Source: Kitagawia praeruptora (lineage: Eukaryota > Streptophyta > Magnoliopsida > Apiales > Apiaceae). Taken from it: a DNA stretch of 64,000 bases. This document shows positions 57,939-64,000 of this stretch, piece by piece. Numbering within the stretch: position 1 is the first letter of the stretch; the number at the start of each line of letters is the position of its first letter. The stretch spans positions 88,060,001-88,124,000 of the forward strand of contig CM075345.1 of assembly GCA_037693485.1 (NCBI GenBank), given 5' to 3'. Both the position numbers and the translations under genes were made by a program. Below the pieces are notes generated by a model. That model was given only the letters and a program-made list of their open reading frames with translations. It did not search any database and was not told the DNA's origin.

Positions 57939-60122
57939 ATGGCCGGAGAACACTACGCAACCACACTCAACGACCTCCCCGATGTAATCCTCTCAAACAT
58001 AATCGCGACAATCTCGGACACGCGTAGCCGCAACTCAACCTCATTAGTGTGCCGGAAATGGCTCCACCTGGAACGCTCGACACGCACTTGTCTCACACTC
58101 CGAGGCAACGCTCGTGATCTTTTCATGGTCCCTTCTTGTTTTAGATCTGTTACGCATCTTGACATCTCGCTTCTATCTCCTTGGGGCCATTCACTTCTTT
58201 GTATTTCATCTGATGATCCTGTCCTCATTTCTCATATATTAAAACAGTCTTTTCCTTCAGTTACTTGTTTAACTCTTTACGCTCGTACTCCAACCACTCT
58301 TGAGCTCTTGTTACCTCACTGGCAAGATTTGAAGGAAATTAAGCTTCTCAGATGGCATCAGAGGCCTCAGTTGCCACCTGGCTCGGATTTCCTTCCGGTG
58401 TTTCACAATCTTCCGAAGCTTGAAAAGCTTGATTTGTCCAGTTTTTATTGCTGGACTGAGGATCTTGTTCCGCCTCTTCAGGCTTATCCCGGTATTGGGC
58501 TCAATTTGAAGACCCTTGATTTGATGAATCCTTCCTTTTCCGAAGGCTTTAAGGCTCAGGAGCTTGAGGACATTACCAAAGCCTGTCCCAATTTGACGGA
58601 ATTGTTTGTTGCTTGTATGTTTGATCCCAGGTACAATGGGTTTGTTGGGGATCACACTTTGTTAGCTGTGGCCACAAATTGTCCTAATCTTCAGAGGCTG
58701 TGTCTTTCGGATACTTCGGCTTTGTTGAGTGTTAGGGGTGATATGGCTGATGAAGATGGTATGAATGAGGATGCGAGGATTGCTTTGGGGACATTGATTG
58801 ACATGTTTTCGGGTCTTCCTTTGTTGGAGGAGTTTACTTTAGATGTTTGTAATTATGTTAGAGAGAGTGGGCCTGTGTTTGAGATGCTTCATAACAAGTG
58901 TCCTAGGTTGAGGAAGCTTAAGTTGGGTATGTTCCAGGGGATTTGTATGCCTGTTGAGTCCAAGTTGGATGGGATTGCACTTTGTGAAGGGCTTCAAGAG
59001 TTGTCCATTAGGAATGTGGCTGACTTGACTGATTTCGGATTGATTGCTATAGGTAGGGGGTGTTCCAGGTTGGTCAAGTTTCATGTACAGGGTTGTAAGA
59101 AGATTACTGTTAAGGGCATGGGGACTTTGGCTTCTTTGCTTCACCGGACATTGATCGATGTCAAGATCTCTTGCTGCAAGAATCTAGGTGCTATGTCTTC
59201 GTTAAAAGCTTTGAAACCGATTCAAAACAGGATTTTGCGGCTTCATATTGATTGTGTTTGGGATAGTGTTGAGCAATTAGAGGATCTAGATGGGACAGAG
59301 TATAACTTTGATCTTAATAGGTTGGATGAAGGTTCTCTCTGCAGTCATGGTGCTGAATTTACTAACTTTTACAGTGATCCAGCGTGTGAAGACCCTCGTG
59401 GCAAAAGGAAAAAGTGCAAGTACTCGTATGATGAGGAACATTGTACCTATGACCAAATAGGTGGTGTTTGCAATGGCAATGGGAATGAAAATAGCCATGG
59501 GAATGGTTATTATGGTAAAACTTGGGATAGGCTGCAAAGCCTTTCCCTCTGGATATCCGTTGGTGAGCTCTTGACTCCATTAGTAGGAGCAGGTCTTGAA
59601 AACTGTCCCAATTTGGAGGAAGTTGACATTAAAGTTGAAGGAGACTGCAGGGACTGGTCCAGACCCTCAAGCCGTGAATTTGGATTGAGCACTCTAGTTG
59701 AGTACCCCATGCTAACAAAGATGCATTTGGATTGTGGAGACATGTTAGGTTTTGCACATACCGCACCATCTGGACACATGGACCTGAGCCTCTGGGAACG
59801 ATTTTATTTATATGGAATCGGCAGCTTGAGTCTCACTGAGCTCAATTATTGGCCACCACAGGATAGGGATGTTAATCAGAGGAGTCTCTCCCTCCCAGCA
59901 GCTGGATTGCTTCAAGGGTGCCTTATGCTAAGGAAGCTATTTATTCACGGGACAGCACATGAACATTTCATGAACTTCCTACTAAGAATACCGGACTTGA
60001 GGGATGTTCAACTTCGAGAAGATTATTATCCAGCCCCAGAAAACGATATGAGTACAGAGATGAGAGCAGATTCATGCAGTCGTTTTGAAGATGCGCTGAA
60101 TGGGCGTCAAATAGTTGATTGA
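57939..60122 (+). CDS. MAX2: F-box/LRR protein MAX2 (ORE9, D3 orthologue), strigolactone and karrikin signalling
   Basis: Substrate-recognition subunit of a nuclear SCF ubiquitin ligase. With the hydrolase receptors D14 or KAI2 it targets SMXL/D53-type repressors for destruction, controlling branching, seedling light responses and senescence. The 727-codon single exon fits the family (Arabidopsis 693, rice D3 720). The F-box spans about residues 8-50 (LNDLPDVILSNIIATI, SLVCRKWLHLERSTR), followed by leucine-rich repeats (GNARDLFMVPSCFRSVTHLD, LKTLDLMNPSFSEGF). A Gly/Asn-rich insert with basic and acidic runs lies at residues 466-525. The C-terminal helix ends RFEDALNGRQIVD, with the terminal Asp of the conserved switch helix. 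Start context AAATGG; AATAAA at 60269-60274. No stops or frame breaks: probably functional. Confidence 0.95.
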   Translation: MAGEHYATTLNDLPDVILSNIIATISDTRSRNSTSLVCRKWLHLERSTRTCLTLRGNARDLFMVPSCFRSVTHLDISLLSPWGHSLLCISSDDPVLISHILKQSFPSVTCLTLYARTPTTLELLLPHWQDLKEIKLLRWHQRPQLPPGSDFLPVFHNLPKLEKLDLSSFYCWTEDLVPPLQAYPGIGLNLKTLDLMNPSFSEGFKAQELEDITKACPNLTELFVACMFDPRYNGFVGDHTLLAVATNCPNLQRLCLSDTSALLSVRGDMADEDGMNEDARIALGTLIDMFSGLPLLEEFTLDVCNYVRESGPVFEMLHNKCPRLRKLKLGMFQGICMPVESKLDGIALCEGLQELSIRNVADLTDFGLIAIGRGCSRLVKFHVQGCKKITVKGMGTLASLLHRTLIDVKISCCKNLGAMSSLKALKPIQNRILRLHIDCVWDSVEQLEDLDGTEYNFDLNRLDEGSLCSHGAEFTNFYSDPACEDPRGKRKKCKYSYDEEHCTYDQIGGVCNGNGNENSHGNGYYGKTWDRLQSLSLWISVGELLTPLVGAGLENCPNLEEVDIKVEGDCRDWSRPSSREFGLSTLVEYPMLTKMHLDCGDMLGFAHTAPSGHMDLSLWERFYLYGIGSLSLTELNYWPPQDRDVNQRSLSLPAAGLLQGCLMLRKLFIHGTAHEHFMNFLLRIPDLRDVQLREDYYPAPENDMSTEMRADSCSRFEDALNGRQIVD

Positions 60123-60268
60123 GACTTAAAACTATATTTTGATAGAAACAAGTTTGAAGTGTATTTTCGATTTCATCAGAGGCTTATCCAGTTACAAGTT
60201 TGTAATATTCTACATTTTAATCTCTCCTATACCACCGAGACTGCATGTAGAAACAATTGAATGTTTCA

Positions 60269-60274
60269 AATAAA
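60269..60274 (+). terminator. Possible polyadenylation signal of MAX2
   Basis: AATAAA 147 bases after the stop codon, in an AT-rich 3' region. Confidence 0.5.
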
Positions 60275-60299
60275 ATGAGCTATAAATTATCATAGGAAC

Positions 60300-62879
60300 T
60301 GCTTCCTCGTTAGATTTTTGTTTGCAAAACATTAAAATCAAACACAATTTTCACAAATTATGCCGGGAATAAGAATGTAAGACGTACCACGTTTTAAAAT
60401 ACAACACACTTAAATTTGCTGAGCAACTGCTGCAATCTTTAATGGGATGGGAGTGATCATGGGGGAACTCTAGATTTTTCTTCTACTTTGCGCTCCCTAG
60501 CGATACTTCATTTCATCGGAATTCAATTAAGCAGACTTCCAAAAGGTTATGTATCCTTCTGATAAACTGACTACTATTGACAAACGAATTTAACAAACCA
60601 AACCTATTTCAAGTGTCAGATTTTAAAACTACAGCATACAGCACATTTGGAGATAATAAGTAGGGTATGAAGCCACATGCTTAGCAAAAGTCCTAGTTTT
60701 ACGCCTACCATAGGTTAGACACAAGTTAGAAGCTAACTTCCAGAAAGAGCAACAAACTTGATAACAGAAGAGAAGTAGAGATTGGGAAGCTTACTTCAGG
60801 CTTGGAAATGGTTAACTTTGACTTGTTAATCGGCTACACAAGAGAGTAGTTTACAATGTATTTTATCCGATAGCGCACGTATTGAGCCAGATTATTGAAA
60901 TTTGCATATCAACAGATGCGCAGTGAGACATCACAATGAAAACATAACAAGCCAGGAGTCTACTCTTTTGCAAATGTCATTGAATTTTTTTTCTCAGAAA
61001 ACAGCTTTTGTTTTATGATGGACGATCTACCAACAAGTAACTACCAAACACATTTAATTTCTAAGAATAGATAATAGCTAGGTTCACAAATTGCACTTTT
61101 GTTAACTAACCTTCATGTATCACCAGCCTTTACCACCGGATTTTTCCAAGAAGCGGCACAAAATGCAAACAACAGTTACAGTGTAATACTCGGTATTAAA
61201 AAAAAAAAAGCAGTAAAAATGGTTTAGTTATACATAGGCATTATAACATACTTGACTGAGATCTTCACATATTTTTCCTGCACATTTGGCCTGCCGCCTG
61301 CGTATCATGCTGGCACAGCGACATAGAGGGAGCTTTGCGGAAAATCTCTCGTTCACGCTATATCAGATAGATGCATATAAGAGGAAAATGTAGTTTGAAT
61401 TGAACAAAAGGAAATGACAGATACCTACTGAATCCAAGTCAATGAAAAGAAGAAGATGAGAAACTTGACAAGAAATATAATAAATTTAAATGGATATACA
61501 ACAAAGAGACTATGGCCGGCCGTCTGTTCAACTAAATAACTTCAGCTACGTATTTAAATGCAAGAGATATTCCAAGTTCCAGCAGTCAGAGCTTGCCTCC
61601 AGAGAGACTTCAATCAACATCTATTCCATGGCAAATGAGACAAAATGTTTTCCAGAGGATCCTAGTAAATCAAACACCAAGAGATCCTTTTCTCCATCCA
61701 AGTGCACTTCACTCCTTTTTAATGCTATCCTTCTACTTATCTTTTCAAAATTATTAACAGCATACGAATCATCAAAACTTATAGTAGATTTAGCAAAAAA
61801 AAAAAAAAAAACTTATAGTAGTTGACATGCCAGTGTGCATTTGTGTATACAGCTCGCGTACAATATAATCAATTACTTTGTTCAGCATTCAACTAAATGG
61901 CTCAAACAATCAATTTCTTTGTTCAGCATACCTTACACACGTACTATGACTAATGAGTAGAAGTAGAGCACTACTGCATCTGCATCCTCATGCACAAAAA
62001 TGTTTTATATTTTACATTTGATCTAACTAACTATCGGTGAGAAAGACTTTCAACATAATATTGTGATCCAAAACCCCAGTCCTCGCTAATATATTAGCCA
62101 ACACTTAGGAATCTACTCTTTCCTCGTATTGTATTCATGCCGGATAAGATATATGTTTGGATTACATAACGACATCTTGAACTGCCACTTGAAGTCCAAT
62201 TGAATGACTGTTTCTCCTGAGTATTGTAATACTCGTCGACAAAGATTCTGAAAATTAAATGGTGTTATGCTGATCCACAAATCTATGGCAAGAACGGCCG
62301 GAGCAGGACAACTCAAAGACTGACATAGAAAACCACCTTAATACAAGGTAAATAAAATGTAGATACACTAACACATACGCATGATATACATACATATTAA
62401 CCCTCATCCTCGAACCTTAACCCCTCATTCTAACACTTTAAGATTTCGGAAAAACTAATAACCGAACATGGTAGTAGACATCAATATTAAGTTTGAATAC
62501 TGGCAACATTGTAACATGAGGCAAACAAATAGACAAAGTTAAGTTGGTTGCATTCTCTGTTGCTAGCATATATTTTTTTCAGCTTTCTAACTGATAAATT
62601 AACAAAGAAGGGTAAAATCATACCTTCCACAATTTTTTTCACGGCAACTGAAACGTAATAAAGACAGCGGTGTAAACATCAATTAAACCTTCACCTCAAT
62701 GATAATGGACCGAATGCTACAGCCTACAAGTTTGGTTGACGGATTTTTGGCAGCACTGTTAAATTTGTGCGGTTTTACTATTGCAGTATTGCTCATTCAT
62801 TACCCTGTTCTTGATTTCATTTAGTTTTTTAATCACATCAAAACTTTTTATATTATGCTGCACTTTCTTTACTTTGACG
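60300..62879. other. Unannotated intergenic region downstream of MAX2
   Basis: No recognisable coding sequence on either strand. Short open frames at 61490-61825 (+) and 62113-62316 (-) show no family resemblance and no intron pattern. Composition is less AT-extreme than 18938-21520, so part of a multi-exon gene or UTR cannot be excluded. Confidence 0.5.
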
Positions 62880-62881
62880 AT

Positions 62882-63080
62882 GGAGTATATAACTTTGGGT
62901 TTTGGTCCGTGAATCGATTTAGTTGGATCATTGATCCAACGGTCCCTGAATTACATAAAAAATTTACTGTTCGTTATAATTTTTCTTATTATTTTTTTTA
63001 ATCTCAGCCGTTGGATCTTGTTAAATAACCGGTCCCTGACAAACGATTGTCAGGACCAGGACCCATATACTTTTATGAGT
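62882..63080. repeat. Candidate inverted-repeat element
   Basis: AGTATATAACTTTGGGTTTTGGTCC at the left resembles the inverse of GGACCAGGACCCATATACTTTT at the right. TTGATCCAACGGTCCCTGA and AGCCGTTGGATC inside are also inverted. No clear target duplication. Confidence 0.35.
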
Positions 63081-63167
63081 ACTAATAACGTATTTGTATT
63101 GCAAAACAAAATGTATAATATTTCAAATAATTATTCGTTCCTCACTATTCTAAACAAAAATGTATTA

Positions 63168-63261
63168 CTCCCTCCGTTCTAGCTGGTTCTTTACAGAAGG
63201 CTGGGACACGGAGACCAAGGAATATAATTTAAATAGTGGGTGTAATAGTGTAGTAGTGGGT
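63168..63261. mobile_element. Stowaway-like MITE, left part, cut by a copia A-type LTR
   Basis: CTCCCTCCGTTCTAGCTGG preceded by TA matches the terminal type of the MITE at 17496-17819, and GGGTGTAATAGTG resembles its interior in inverse. It stops at the LTR start, so its other end should lie beyond the window. Confidence 0.6.
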
Positions 63262-64000
63262 TGTCGAGTATTGAATACGATAAAAGAATACAGAGGGGGG
63301 TGAATGGATTCTTGAACTTTTCTTTGATCGAGTCTATGTAGCAAATAAGTGTTTGTGTGTGCAGAAGTGAAGGTGCGGATAAAGAACAACACAAGACACA
63401 GTATCACTTTAATCTAATGTATTATTAGATAAAGGTTGCTACAATCTGTGAATACAAATGATAGTATTCTCAGCTTCGTTTTTCTCAGAGAGATACAGCT
63501 TGTAGTGTATGAAAAACTTGACTCGCAAAGTTACAAAGTTAATTGACTAAGGAAGTGAGGCTGTATCCTTATAGAACATGGATACACCCTACTTACTACA
63601 AATAAGGTAGCTGAACAAATTACTTTCTAGTCTGTCTATCCTTTTTGAGTAAGTGTCCAAACGGTTACAGATTTGACTTTGCAAAGCCTGTTCAGATCCA
63701 CTTCTTTAGCTCCTTGTCTCTTCTATATCTCTCCAAGCTTCCTTGTAGGCTTTCCAGAGCACGTTACAGATTGTGGTCCATAAAGTGCATTGGCTTGTTG
63801 CAGGTTTCTGACTTGTACAATTTCTTCAGTATTTTGTCTCCAAGAATGTATTCGAGAAGTGACTAAGTAGTTGATTCGAGAACTAGAATTGACTTGATCG
63901 ATAACTCTGAGTTCTCGAACACTGTTATATTGACATATCGAATTACTTCTCGAATAGCTCTTTTCTTCAGGATTCCTTGAGTTGTCGAATAGAACACTTG
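63262..64000 (-). repeat. Second LTR of the copia A family, running off the window
   Basis: From TGTCGAGTATTGAATAC it matches 9516-10210 closely, with a small local duplication near 63277-63290. Orientation is -. Since no element body lies to its left, this is either a 3' LTR whose element continues to the right, or a solo LTR. Confidence 0.88.

Noticed and set aside
61490..61825. 111-codon ORF downstream of MAX2
   Set aside because: No domain or homologue recognised; it ends in a poly-Lys run from an A-tract, so it is probably chance.
1..64000. Endogenous plant pararetrovirus or other viral insertion
   Set aside because: All retroelement fragments have LTR-retrotransposon or LINE gene order and borders; no movement-protein or caulimovirid motifs were seen.

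Overview
This is nuclear DNA of a flowering plant, most likely a eudicot. Three things show it: an intact intronless orthologue of the strigolactone/karrikin F-box protein MAX2 at 57939-60122, plant-type Ty1/copia and Ty3/gypsy LTR retrotransposons primed by initiator-Met tRNA, and plant MITE families. The species cannot be fixed from the sequence. The window is AT-rich, and MAX2 is the only host gene I can support. I saw no CRISPR array, rRNA or functional tRNA.

Layout. 1-4996: the 3' half of a gypsy element (gag remnant, collapsed pol, 3.6 kb LTR) on +, apparently inserted into copia A. 4997-10806: copia A on -, whose 3' half is missing. It abuts, and probably sits in, the reverse transcriptase of an older decayed copia C (10807-13547, -). 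13739-16533: copia D (+), a complete but pol-less element with LTRs, gag and protease and a perfect CCAAT target duplication. 16601-18934: a cluster of four MITEs. 18938-21520: AT-rich intergenic DNA. 21611-33939: a 3.5 kb LTR-like element G (TSD AATAT), split by a young copia E (23245-32013, TSD CCTTG), which is split by a deleted mini-copia F (26627-27857, TSD GGGTT). 34300-55203: a hAT-like MITE (8-bp TSD) split by a LINE (13-bp TSD), which is split by a 13.1 kb SIRE-like copia B on - (36154-49257). 55603-57645: a small hAT MITE and a possible Helitron end. 57939-60122: MAX2, with a G-box 163 bp upstream. 60300-64000: unannotated DNA, a broken Stowaway-like MITE, and the start of another LTR of the copia A family running off the window.

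Working parts. All retroelements are damaged. Copia E is the least so, with one nonsense codon, the F insertion and an abnormal primer-binding region. The LINE carries ORF1 (RRM plus AT-hook), ORF2 (endonuclease, RT, zinc knuckle, RNase H) and an unusual downstream ORF3 that looks like a second RNase H fold with most catalytic residues lost, yet is open over 221 codons while ORF1 and ORF2 are broken. Copia B carries a roughly 1,400-codon extra reading region between RNase H and the 3' LTR.

The least conventional signal is that three copia families each carry their own cluster of a short motif: TCGAA in A, CTGATG in E, and TATCCGTTGA in B. In B the motif is spread over both LTRs and the internal region.
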